DNA of 64,000 nt from an uncultured Clostridia bacterium (GTDB lineage: Bacteria > Bacillota > Clostridia > Peptostreptococcales > Anaerovoracaceae), in the NCBI GenBank assembly GCA_938045615.1, contig CALIBC010000007.1, forward strand, positions 1 to 64,000, read 5' to 3'. The first letter of the stretch is position 1. The number at the start of each line of letters is the position of its first letter. Shown here one piece after another: positions 53,147 through 61,591 of this stretch. Both the position numbers and the translations under genes were made by a program. The notes beneath the pieces were generated by a model. The model had not been told where the DNA came from, did not search any database, and saw nothing but the letters and a program-made list of their open reading frames with translations.

Positions 53147-53175
53147 AGTTTAACACAGATGTGTGAAGCTGTCAA
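53147..53175 (-). promoter_or_regulatory. Promoter of the rimP-nusA-infB operon
   Basis: Minus strand TTGACA (53170-53175), 17-base spacer, TAAACT (53147-53152). The -35 begins only 16 bases after the stop of the upstream ABC ATPase gene. Confidence 0.65.
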
Positions 53176-53190
53176 ACAGGAAATATGCAT

Positions 53191-53859
53191 TCACCTCACA
53201 ATCATCCCATCCTCAAGGTTAAGTACACGATCGCACCGCGAGGCTATTTCCGGGTCATGTGTGACTATGATGACCGTCCTTTCCGACTCTTTAATTCCGG
53301 CGAGCACCTCCATAATCTCATTTGAGGTACGCTTATCCAAAGCTCCCGTCGGTTCATCTGCCAAGATTATGCCTGCGCCCGCAATCAATGCTCTGGCTAT
53401 TGCAACACGTTGTTTTTGACCGCCCGACAACTGATGTGGATATCGTTTTGCCTTTTCCTCAATTCGCATTTGCTTCAACATGTCAAAAATCAACCCCGCT
53501 TGCTCTTTTTTAGGCACATTCGAGTACAGAAGAGGTAACCTTACATTTTGTTCCACCGTATATCTATCGATTAACGCAAAATCCTGCATCACAAATCCAA
53601 GTTGGGCATTTCTCAAATTTGCCAGTTCCCTGTCTTTGAGCGATGCCGTATCCCTGTCCATCAATCGATATGTTCCTGAATCGGCGGTATCCAACAGCCC
53701 CATGACATTGAGCAGCGTCGTTTTGCCCGATCCCGACGTCCCCACAATACCGACCATTTCGCCACTTTCAACTTCAATATTCACATTCTTAAGTGCTTCA
53801 ACTTTATAGTCGATGCTGCTGTACACTTTCCCAATATTGATCAATTCCATCACTTTCAT
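53191..53859 (-). CDS. ABC transporter ATP-binding protein (MacB/LolD type)
   Basis: A 222-residue ATPase for FtsX-type permeases. Walker A 'GTSGSGKTT' (39-47), Q-loop 'GFVMQDFALIDRYTVEQNV', signature 'LSGGQKQR', Walker B 'ILADEPTGALD' and the His switch 'VTHD' are intact. The 'QDFALID-x-TV' stretch resembles ATPases of small-bacteriocin exporters (lactococcin 972 group). Its ATG overlaps the permease stop (ATGA). Substrate unknown: peptide export, lipid handling or peptide resistance are all possible. Confidence 0.9.
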   Translation of the reverse strand: MKVMELINIGKVYSSIDYKVEALKNVNIEVESGEMVGIVGTSGSGKTTLLNVMGLLDTADSGTYRLMDRDTASLKDRELANLRNAQLGFVMQDFALIDRYTVEQNVRLPLLYSNVPKKEQAGLIFDMLKQMRIEEKAKRYPHQLSGGQKQRVAIARALIAGAGIILADEPTGALDKRTSNEIMEVLAGIKESERTVIIVTHDPEIASRCDRVLNLEDGMIVR

Positions 53860-55031
53860 TTTCTTCTAATCCCCTCTATAATTCCCCTTGTGCAAATAAG
53901 CGGGTATATCAAAGATGCAATAAAGTACAATGCCATGACCAAAAATGTGAGCAATGTGGAGAACGAAAAACCCCACACCGCCAACGCCGCAATTGAACTT
54001 ACCAAATACATTATAAATATTCGGATAGCTATTCGCATGACAATATCCAAAGTTCCGGCTCCGACTGCCATATTTATCGCAAACTCATAGCGATACATGC
54101 GTATAAATCGCAAAAGACTTGCCACAAGACCCACTGACGCAAATGCCAGAATAATAATCGGAATGGTCAGCATAGTCATTATGCCGTTATAAATATGAGT
54201 GGTGCTTTCTTTCACCTCATCCCCAAAATTCTCTTTTTCCAAGAAATCAATTCTTCTTCGTTTCATTTCTTGTTCAATTTTTTTGAATCCCAACTCGTCA
54301 TTTTGAACCAAATACGTACTCATTATTTTACTCATTACACCTATCGTATCCCCCTTTCTTATCTGCATCTTGGCCACAAAAGAATTGTCCAGATAGTTCA
54401 AGCTGTCTTGCTCAAAAGGATTTACATAAAAACTTCGTCGGGGCAGGATTCCGACAACGGTATAAGTCGTATTCACATACCTGACTTTATCCCCTACTTT
54501 TATAGCTTCCTTAAAGTGATTCCCCACCAAGATTTCGTTTTTATTCAATTTTGGCTTGCCGCCGTGCATACCCTTCCATGATATATCGAAAAAAGGGAAA
54601 AAGTTGTTGTTGACCTGAATCAGGTCAGCCGCATAAATTCCACCTCGCAAACAGGCTTTTTGATCTTCTTTTTTTAATTTGGATACAACCTTATTGTCCA
54701 AAGGCATGCTTTCCGATGCATCCATCGTAACCGATTCGATACCTTTTACATTATCCATGAACTCACTGAGTAAGTGTAACTTATCGTACGCGGAACGCTT
54801 GCTTGCCATATGATCCATCTCTTCTGAATTCAACCTTGTATCAAATCTGTATATTCTATTGGCCGTATCGAGTTTCTTGATCACTTTTATCGTTTCCATT
54901 CCGCCGATAGTCATACCTATGGCATAACAAAGCACCAAAGCAGCCACCACAATTTGTATCATCAATACAGAAAAAGAAAATCGATCTCTTCCGATGTCAC
55001 TTACGGCAAACTTTAAGGCTCTATATATCAT
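53856..55031 (-). CDS. FtsX-type ABC permease, subunit A
   Basis: A 391-residue MacB/FtsX permease. One TM helix near 20-42 is followed by a large extracytoplasmic domain (about 45-270), then three C-terminal helices within 285-385. It differs in sequence from the next permease, so the exporter is probably a heterodimer. Composition is AT-rich compared with flanking housekeeping genes. It overlaps the preceding permease by 11 bases and the ATPase by four. Confidence 0.85.
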   Translation of the reverse strand: MIYRALKFAVSDIGRDRFSFSVLMIQIVVAALVLCYAIGMTIGGMETIKVIKKLDTANRIYRFDTRLNSEEMDHMASKRSAYDKLHLLSEFMDNVKGIESVTMDASESMPLDNKVVSKLKKEDQKACLRGGIYAADLIQVNNNFFPFFDISWKGMHGGKPKLNKNEILVGNHFKEAIKVGDKVRYVNTTYTVVGILPRRSFYVNPFEQDSLNYLDNSFVAKMQIRKGDTIGVMSKIMSTYLVQNDELGFKKIEQEMKRRRIDFLEKENFGDEVKESTTHIYNGIMTMLTIPIIILAFASVGLVASLLRFIRMYRYEFAINMAVGAGTLDIVMRIAIRIFIMYLVSSIAALAVWGFSFSTLLTFLVMALYFIASLIYPLICTRGIIEGIRRK

Positions 55032-56109
55032 TCAGCGCCTCCACAATCTCCATCTTTTTCATCCGCAAAAGTGTAGAAAGTAAAATCGGGGCACTTACAA
55101 CCACCGACAACGAGAATCCCACCGAAATCGACGGCCAAGAAATTCTGTCCCCGAACAAGAAATACACCGACTCCTTTACCGGAAGCAGGTTTGCCAGCAG
55201 CAAGAATAGCTGCGTCAATATAGCTCCAAGTATAAATGAACATGACAACAAAACGAAGTATTCTCTACTTATCAAAAGCCTTATGTCTTTTTCGGTAGCT
55301 CCACAAAGCCTCCTGATCGCCATCTCTCTTTTCCTGCTTTCAATCCAGTAGTAACATGCGGAGAAAGCATTTATGAGGATCAACACTGCAGTCAAAATCA
55401 GAAAAAGCATCATCGCAGGTTTTTCATCCGCTGTCTGAAATGCTCCTTGCTCGGGAGGTTCGGTGCCTTTCCATATCTTTATGTTTGCTTCCTGCGACTT
55501 ATCTTTAATAACGGTTGCCAAAGTATTTTCCACGTCTTTGATGTGATTTCCCGATGCATCCAAATAATATTGACCGAATATGCGTTTTTTAAGCATGTCA
55601 GGTGAGCAAAGGCTTATATACCAATCCGGCGAAGACATTGAATTTTTACTCGAAAAGCGCCCTACTACCTTGTATTTATGCCCAAACAAACGGATATACT
55701 CATTGACACCTTGTTTGAAAGTTTTAGAATCACCATTGCTTTTTATGACGGCAACTCTTGATTTTCCTTCCAGTTCATCTTTCGAGAAAACACGCCCCTT
55801 GTCCAATTTGGGCATAAAAAGATTCGCTGTCGTGTAATAAACAGCGAATCCTTCCTCATATCCCACTCCGGATATGTTGTTTGCCAACATAATACTTTTG
55901 TTTATGCTATTTACTTTATTGATAAGGTCTATATTTTTGGTTTGATCTGCAGTTCCTATCTCTATTATCCTAAAATTATCACTCAACCCTTCTATAGGTT
56001 TCAGAGCATCGGTTTGCATGACAAAATGCGCTCCCAACAAAGAAAACAAGATTGAAATGATTATAAATATAGTTATCATGAACCAAGACTTGTGTAAGCA
56101 CCCTGTCAT
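55021..56109 (-). CDS. FtsX-type ABC permease, subunit B
   Basis: A 362-residue permease with one N-terminal TM helix (about 8-30), a periplasm-like domain to about 235, and three C-terminal helices with the FtsX signature 'ESRKREMAIRRLCGATEKDI' (near 262-281). AT-rich. The ATG overlaps the tagO stop by four bases (ATGA), so its translation is coupled to tagO. Confidence 0.85.
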   Translation of the reverse strand: MTGCLHKSWFMITIFIIISILFSLLGAHFVMQTDALKPIEGLSDNFRIIEIGTADQTKNIDLINKVNSINKSIMLANNISGVGYEEGFAVYYTTANLFMPKLDKGRVFSKDELEGKSRVAVIKSNGDSKTFKQGVNEYIRLFGHKYKVVGRFSSKNSMSSPDWYISLCSPDMLKKRIFGQYYLDASGNHIKDVENTLATVIKDKSQEANIKIWKGTEPPEQGAFQTADEKPAMMLFLILTAVLILINAFSACYYWIESRKREMAIRRLCGATEKDIRLLISREYFVLLSCSFILGAILTQLFLLLANLLPVKESVYFLFGDRISWPSISVGFSLSVVVSAPILLSTLLRMKKMEIVEALNDI

Positions 56110-57206
56110 ATATTTTCTTCCCCCTCCTTATTTTTCTCGTCCTGCTCCACATTGACTGCCTTGAGCGTTTTGATTCTGCGATTCGGATCCGTGAGAAAAA
56201 CGTAGAGATATATTACCGCAATGCAGACAAGCACAATTGAATCTTTGTAAAGTTCACGGCTCGTCAAAACCGCCGCCATCCCCATAATAGCACTGATTCC
56301 ATACAGCATGAGCACCGCTCTTATCTGCCCGAAGCCGGAAGCCATCAGCTGATGGTGCAGGTGTCCTTTGTCAGCCGCCATGATCGGTTGTCCGTTAAGC
56401 GCCCTTCTGATTATGGCAAACAGCGTGTCGAATATTGGAATCCCGAGAACGATTACGGGAATCACCACAGCAATCATGGTTGAACGTTTCAGCGGTCCCA
56501 CCACCGAAAGTACCGCGATCATGAAGCCTAAAAACAGCGCTCCGCCATCGCCCATGAATATCTTGGCCGGATAGAAATTATACGGTAAAAACCCGAGAGC
56601 GCTGCCCGCAATCGCCATCATCGCGGCGCATATTATGAGAAAGCCGTACTTGTCCCCGTGTATATACGCAACGTACGCTATGCTCAGCGACGCAATTGCA
56701 ACAACCCCGGCGGCAAGACCGTCCAGCCCGTCGACAAGGTTGATGGTATTGGTTATTCCAACAATCCAAAGAACGGTTATAACAAAGCACAGTATGGTGC
56801 CGAAATGCAGATTCCCGTCGCCCGCATAGTTATGAATAAACTCTATTTTCAGTCCCATCGAGTACATTATCACCGCAACTGCAAGCTGACAAAGGAACTT
56901 CACCTTCGCAGGCAGATTTTTCAGGTCGTCGATCACACCCAAAATATACATCAATGTGCCGCCGAGCAGCACAGTATGTATCTTGTTGTTTCCCCAAAGC
57001 AGCGCCAATATAGCTATACTCGTGCCGAGATATATTGCCAAGCCGCCAAATCGAGGCATCGCACTATTGTGCATCCGCCTGCCGTCTTTCGGAACGTCCA
57101 TGGCGCCTATCTTCGGCGCAACTTTGATTGCAAGAGGGGTCGTTATCAATGCTATGAAAAAGGCAATGCCAAAGGCACCGAATATTATTGTCTTCGTAAT
57201 CACCAT
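56106..57206 (-). CDS. tagO: Undecaprenyl-phosphate GlcNAc-1-phosphate transferase (TagO/WecA type)
   Basis: A 366-residue polyprenyl-phosphate sugar-1-phosphate transferase that starts wall teichoic acid or related cell-wall polymers. About 10-11 TM helices are seen. Catalytic motifs are 'GVIDDLKNLPAKVKF' (DD), 'NTINLVDGLDGLAAG' (N-x-x-N-x-x-D), 'FMGDGGALFLG' and the WecA-type His motif 'HLHHQLM'. These separate it from MraY. The hydrophilic C-tail is Glu/Lys-rich. It follows comEB by 94 bases and is coupled to the ABC exporter. Confidence 0.95.
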   Translation of the reverse strand: MVITKTIIFGAFGIAFFIALITTPLAIKVAPKIGAMDVPKDGRRMHNSAMPRFGGLAIYLGTSIAILALLWGNNKIHTVLLGGTLMYILGVIDDLKNLPAKVKFLCQLAVAVIMYSMGLKIEFIHNYAGDGNLHFGTILCFVITVLWIVGITNTINLVDGLDGLAAGVVAIASLSIAYVAYIHGDKYGFLIICAAMMAIAGSALGFLPYNFYPAKIFMGDGGALFLGFMIAVLSVVGPLKRSTMIAVVIPVIVLGIPIFDTLFAIIRRALNGQPIMAADKGHLHHQLMASGFGQIRAVLMLYGISAIMGMAAVLTSRELYKDSIVLVCIAVIYLYVFLTDPNRRIKTLKAVNVEQDEKNKEGEENI

Positions 57207-57300
57207 AAAAATATACCTGTTCTTCCAATTTTCATATTCAAATCCGGATTCGGTTCAATACGCACTTTTGTGTCGATTCGAATCCCACGTTTGCGAAAAT

Positions 57301-57822
57301 TCATACATCCTTTTCGACCTCGGCAGTCTGCGGTGTCTGCGACTCAACTCCGGATTCGATGTCTTCCAACATCTCCACTTTAAGCCCAGCTTCGTCAAGT
57401 ATTTCCACCGCCAATTTATCCGGGTAACCCGCCCTTACCACTATGCGGGTTATCCCTGCGTTTATTATCATCTTTGAACAAATCGAGCACGGTTGATGCG
57501 TGACAAATATGCTTCCGCCCTCAATGCTCTGTCCGAGCGTTGCCGCCTGTATTATCGCATTCTGCTCGGCGTGGAGCGCCCTGCACAGCTCGTGCCGTTC
57601 TCCCGACGGAACTTTCAATTGCTCGCGCAGACATCCGCCTTTTTGAGCACAGTGAGGAACCCCTCGCGGAGCGCCGTTATACCCCGTGGCGATAATATGT
57701 TTGTCTTTGACAATCACCGCTCCAACCTGCCTTCTCAGGCAAGTGGAGCGTTTCGATGTCAGCTCCGCCATCTGCATAAAATATTCATCCCATGACGGCC
57801 GTTCGTCCTTATATTCACTCAT
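57301..57822 (-). CDS. comEB: dCMP deaminase family protein (ComEB type)
   Basis: A 173-residue zinc deaminase converting dCMP to dUMP. Zinc ligands and the catalytic Glu are H84-A-E86 and C112-x-x-C115 ('PCSIC'). 'SKRSTCLRRQVGAVIV' and 'ATGYNGAPRG' are family hallmarks. A C-terminal extension after about 150 is variable. The gene commonly precedes tagO/wecA in Firmicutes. It follows truA by 63 bases. Confidence 0.95.
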   Translation of the reverse strand: MSEYKDERPSWDEYFMQMAELTSKRSTCLRRQVGAVIVKDKHIIATGYNGAPRGVPHCAQKGGCLREQLKVPSGERHELCRALHAEQNAIIQAATLGQSIEGGSIFVTHQPCSICSKMIINAGITRIVVRAGYPDKLAVEILDEAGLKVEMLEDIESGVESQTPQTAEVEKDV

Positions 57823-57885
57823 TTTACTCCCCCGGTACCACAGCCGGTCGCGCTGCGGCGTGCACGCCGGAACCTGAACAGCACG

Positions 57886-58776
57886 TCAACTGTTCCTCCG
57901 ATAGTACACCTCTGCCAAATAAAGTCCCTGCGGCGGTGCGGTAAATCCCGCAAGCCCGCGTTCTTTCGACCTTATAATCTCCTGCACGAATTTCGGTTCA
58001 ATCTTTCCCGTCCCGACATCGATCAGGGTACCCGCAATTATTCTAACCATATTGTAAAGAAATCCGTCTCCGACAATTTCAATGTCTATATCAATACCTG
58101 CAGTTCCGGCGGTCTTATCCGTTCCGGCGCCTGCAATTTCCGTATTGTCGGTGCCGGCGCCTGTCATTTCCGTATTGTCCGTGCCGAAGGCGGTGAATCC
58201 CGTATAATTCAAATCCTGAACCGCACTTTTCAGATTCAAAGACTTTACGGTTCTCACGGTACTTTCCCTTGGCGTTCCGCCCGCAGATTGGAAACATTCA
58301 AAATCATGCGTTCCCACTATGAACCACGCCGCCTGTCTCATCGCCTCAAGGTCGAGTTTCCGCCATACTCTGTACCTGTAATCCCTCATAAATACGGGCA
58401 TTCGATCAGCATTTCTTATCCTATATACATATTTCTTTCCGACGGCATCGAAGCGTGCATGAAAACCCGTTGGAACTTCCTCGGCTTTCACGATGCGAAC
58501 ATCACCGTCTTTCATATTCCCACTCAGAATATTATTCACTGCGTATGCGATTCTTTCCGTCGGAATACCAAATTCACCATGGAAAGTCGCGCTCTGACCC
58601 AACGCATGCACCCCCGCATCTGTCCTGCCTGCACCATCGACAAGGATTCTCCTGCCGCACACTTTAGAGAGGACATCTTCCAAGGTTCCCTGCACAGTCC
58701 TTACATCCGGCTGCCTTTGCCATCCGTAAAAATTCGTTCCGTCGTATTCTATTGTGAGTAGAATGTTTCTTTCCAT
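57886..58776 (-). CDS. truA: tRNA pseudouridine(38-40) synthase TruA with tandem-repeat insertion
   Basis: Modifies uridines 38-40 in the anticodon stem. The catalytic Asp is D53 in 'GRTDAGVHA'; 'YRYRVWRKLD', 'GTHDF' and 'FLYNMVRIIAGTL' are typical. At 296 residues it is about 40-50 longer than usual. Residues 198-227 are three tandem ten-residue units (GTDNTEMTGA, GTDNTEIAGA and a diverged third) inserted in a loop before the conserved 'GFLYNMVR' strand. I start at the ATG at 58776, matching the family; a possible -10 (58787-58792) lies so close that the mRNA may be nearly leaderless. Confidence 0.95.
   Translation of the reverse strand: MERNILLTIEYDGTNFYGWQRQPDVRTVQGTLEDVLSKVCGRRILVDGAGRTDAGVHALGQSATFHGEFGIPTERIAYAVNNILSGNMKDGDVRIVKAEEVPTGFHARFDAVGKKYVYRIRNADRMPVFMRDYRYRVWRKLDLEAMRQAAWFIVGTHDFECFQSAGGTPRESTVRTVKSLNLKSAVQDLNYTGFTAFGTDNTEMTGAGTDNTEIAGAGTDKTAGTAGIDIDIEIVGDGFLYNMVRIIAGTLIDVGTGKIEPKFVQEIIRSKERGLAGFTAPPQGLYLAEVYYRRNS
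58096..58185 (-). repeat. 30-bp tandem repeat (x3) inside truA
   Basis: Units 58156-58185, 58126-58155 and 58096-58125. The first two differ at few bases; the third keeps the GTD(N/K)T start. In-frame, ten codons each. Confidence 0.92.
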
Positions 58777-58786
58777 GCCGTCCATC

Positions 58787-58792
58787 ATTATA
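58787..58792 (-). promoter_or_regulatory. Possible -10 element immediately before truA
   Basis: Minus strand TATAAT preceded by TGA (extended -10). Its 3' end is only 10 bases before the chosen ATG. No strong -35 is present. Confidence 0.45.
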
Positions 58793-58861
58793 TCATTTTC
58801 GCTTCGGCACTTCCACAACTTTAATTCGGACAGACGGGGTTGAGTCGTTGCGGAGTTTTTA

Positions 58862-58890
58862 TTAAATTGCGGGAATATATGTGGTATACT
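58862..58890 (+). promoter_or_regulatory. Probable promoter of the PNPOx-like gene
   Basis: TTAAAT (58862-58867) and an extended -10 TGGTATACT (TATACT 58885-58890), 17 bases apart, about 65 bases before the ATG. Confidence 0.55.
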
Positions 58891-58955
58891 GTAAGAAATC
58901 ACAAAACCGGTCAAAGTCGCCGGATTTAAAAATTTTCTAAAGAAACGAGGACAAC

Positions 58956-59429
58956 ATGTTCAGAGAAATGAGAAAAACGAAGCAACGTCTTTCACTTGAG
59001 GAGTGTGAGAAGGTGTTGATAAAACAGCCAAGGGGCGTATTGTCAATCAATGGGGAGAACGGTTATCCCTATGGTGTTCCGATCAATTTTTACTATGACC
59101 GGGAAAGCAAACGGCTTTTTATTCATGGTGGCAAACATGGATATAAGGTGGATGCCCTAACAGCCGATCCCAAAGTTTCATTCTGTGTTTATGATAAAGG
59201 ATTTAGACGCGAGGGTGAATGGGCGTTGAATATTAAAAGCGTCATCATCTTCGGTCAAGCTAAGTTTATAGAGGATCCGGATGAGAAGTACAATATAATG
59301 TACAATTTCGGCAAAAAGTATTTTCCAACAATCGCAGAACTTGAACATGAAATGAAAGGAACCCCTCATACTTCGGTTATTGAAATTAAAATCGACCATA
59401 TGACCGGAAAACTCGTCAATGAGTCATAG
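58956..59429 (+). CDS. Pyridoxamine 5'-phosphate oxidase-like flavoprotein (NimA-like)
   Basis: A 157-residue split-barrel FMN-binding protein of the PNPOx-like/NimA group. 'GVLSINGENGYPYGVPINFYY' (residues 28-48), 'LFIHGGKHGYKVDAL' and 'VSFCVYD' are the family's recognisable strands. Members include nitroimidazole reductases and unknown flavin reductases; 'nim' resistance activity is not assured. GAGGA precedes the ATG. It is divergent from truA and convergent with bceB. Confidence 0.85.
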   Translation: MFREMRKTKQRLSLEECEKVLIKQPRGVLSINGENGYPYGVPINFYYDRESKRLFIHGGKHGYKVDALTADPKVSFCVYDKGFRREGEWALNIKSVIIFGQAKFIEDPDEKYNIMYNFGKKYFPTIAELEHEMKGTPHTSVIEIKIDHMTGKLVNES

Positions 59430-59596
59430 CAAAAATATACACCCGAAAAAGAAGTGCTCACACGACGACATCAGTCAAGTCCCCATCGCATAGAATCCGG
59501 AAATTCACTCAATCTACGCAAGTAAGGCGTATGATTGCCTGCGATGAGGACCTGACATGCGGTAAACTGCGCCTGTTCGGAAGCGGATATTGAATT
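59430..59596. other. 167-bp convergent intergenic region
   Basis: It lies between the convergent PNPOx-like and bceB stops. I see no clear terminator, repeat or small gene in it. Confidence 0.5.
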
Positions 59597-61591
59597 TTAG
59601 TTGCCCGATCCCCGGCTTACAATCTTGTAATACTCTCGCGCGGTAACCGTATAGATTATCGCATATACCACTGCAAAGACGAGCATGGTGGCGAGTGTGG
59701 AGCCCACAAAGATCCATATATTGTTGAAGTTGAAAAGCCCCAGCAATCTGTACATCATATTGAATGCGCCCGCCATGTGCATCGCCGCCAGTATGAGAGG
59801 CGTGAAAAATACCGCGAGTATCTGCTTGCGGATACTCTTCTTGACCTCCTTTTGGCTCATACCCACTTTCTGCATGATTATAAATTTTTCGCGATCGTAG
59901 TAACCCTCGGAAATCTGCTTGTAATAGATTATCAGCGCCGCTGCAACCATAAATACGCTGCCAAGCAATATACCGATCAACAGAAATCCACCCGTTATAC
60001 CGTAAACGCGATCCACAAACCCGCTTTTTTTCGAAATAAAAGTGTGCTCCATATATGGTCTTGCTTCCAGTTTCCGTGCATACTTCTTTACAAAGTCGTG
60101 CATCCTTTTATCATCCTTGGCATTAAACATTATTTTATATGTTTTGAAAGTTATTATATCCCGTCGCATGGCTTCGCGGCTTATTGAGTTTAATGCCTTC
60201 TGATCTCTGACCACAAATACATAGCTCGCCATCGACTCGGTGTTGGCCGGAATAAGCTTTCTGCCGTCCTTTATATAGCTTTTCACCCTGAATTTCAAAT
60301 TTTCAAAGCAAACATACCCGTTCTTCTCTCCGCCCAGTTGAACAATCTCCCCGGATTTCAGACTCACGTTTTTCCCTGTTTGTCGGTTAAAAGTTTTTTC
60401 CGTGACAAAGTTCACAAAACTCATATTTCCACCGAATTCAAACGTGAGATCCTCACTTTTTTTGTCCCTTTTCATAGGCACTTCCATAAATGTGAGTCCG
60501 TTGATCCCGCTGACTTTTACACCCGCTTTTTTCGCTTCGTCGTTGAGCATGTCCAAATCTTTTTCAATCTTTGTTTTATCGATTTTTCCTATATACTTCG
60601 GGGGTATCTCGCACGAAACGGCAAAGTCATGAGGCGACATAATCTCTATCGTTTCTTCGCTGCTGAATTTCATGCAGACAACCGTGGAAACAAGAACAAG
60701 TACCATCGTGGAGATTATGCATATATTCGCCATTCCGACCGCATTTTGTTTCATTCGAAATAGCATGCCGGAGATCGTGGTGAAATTATTCTTTTTATAA
60801 TAAATTTTTCTGTTCCCCTTTAACCTTTTCAAAATGGCTATGCTAACCGTGGTAAAGAGGAGATAGGTTCCTATGATCACAAGAATCACCGCGGTAAAAA
60901 ACATGACCAGCGCCTCAAGCGGTTCCCTTACCATATTGGCAATGCTATATCCCGCAACCATGCATACGATACCCAGCAGTGTAAGGATTACATTTGCTTT
61001 CGGTTCTTTTTCTCCCACATTCGCCTCTCGCAGTATTTCTATAGGTTTTGCGAATATGATCCTCTTCTGATTCGCGGCAAGCACAAGTAAAAATATTATA
61101 CCGAACAATATCAGAGTGTAGACTGTTGCGGGCAATGATACGGCCGCCGATAACCGGGCGGAACCCTTGAGCAATTTCTCCGTAAGCAGCACAACGAGAT
61201 GACTAAAAACAGCACCCGACGCTATACCTGCGACAGCCGCACAGAAAAACGATACGAAAGTCTCCGCAAACAGAACCTTTCCTATGTGCCTCTTCTCCAT
61301 CCCCAAAATACTGTACAGCCCAATTTCTTTATTCCTGCGTTTCATCAGAAATCCGTTGATATATATTATGAATATCGCCGCAAACACCGCCACTATTACG
61401 CTCCCGAGGAGCAGCAACTGCTTCAGAGAATCAGCGCCTTGGAGTTTGGTTATTTCTTTATTGAATGCCACATACAGCATTATGTAAAAGATTGCCATCA
61501 TGCCGGCGGAAGCCAGAATGTAGGGTATGAAGAATTTTCGTCCCTTCCCTATATTGTTCAAGGCAAGTTTGAATGCAAAACTACTTTTCAT
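59597..61591 (-). CDS. BceB-type ABC transporter permease
   Basis: A 664-residue permease with ten predicted TM helices and a large extracellular domain (about 300-530) between helices 7 and 8, the hallmark of BceB-type transporters. These recognise lipid-II-cycle peptide antibiotics and sense flux for the partner kinase. 'KRRNKEIGLYSILGMEKRHIG' (near 85-105) is a family signature. I use the ATG at 61591, eight bases after GGAGG. It overlaps the ATPase gene by 11 bases. Confidence 0.92.
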   Translation of the reverse strand: MKSSFAFKLALNNIGKGRKFFIPYILASAGMMAIFYIMLYVAFNKEITKLQGADSLKQLLLLGSVIVAVFAAIFIIYINGFLMKRRNKEIGLYSILGMEKRHIGKVLFAETFVSFFCAAVAGIASGAVFSHLVVLLTEKLLKGSARLSAAVSLPATVYTLILFGIIFLLVLAANQKRIIFAKPIEILREANVGEKEPKANVILTLLGIVCMVAGYSIANMVREPLEALVMFFTAVILVIIGTYLLFTTVSIAILKRLKGNRKIYYKKNNFTTISGMLFRMKQNAVGMANICIISTMVLVLVSTVVCMKFSSEETIEIMSPHDFAVSCEIPPKYIGKIDKTKIEKDLDMLNDEAKKAGVKVSGINGLTFMEVPMKRDKKSEDLTFEFGGNMSFVNFVTEKTFNRQTGKNVSLKSGEIVQLGGEKNGYVCFENLKFRVKSYIKDGRKLIPANTESMASYVFVVRDQKALNSISREAMRRDIITFKTYKIMFNAKDDKRMHDFVKKYARKLEARPYMEHTFISKKSGFVDRVYGITGGFLLIGILLGSVFMVAAALIIYYKQISEGYYDREKFIIMQKVGMSQKEVKKSIRKQILAVFFTPLILAAMHMAGAFNMMYRLLGLFNFNNIWIFVGSTLATMLVFAVVYAIIYTVTAREYYKIVSRGSGN

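Noticed and set aside
57265..57290. tRNA T-arm-like sequence (gattcgaatccc)
   Set aside because: No acceptor stem, anticodon arm or D-arm can be built around it on either strand.
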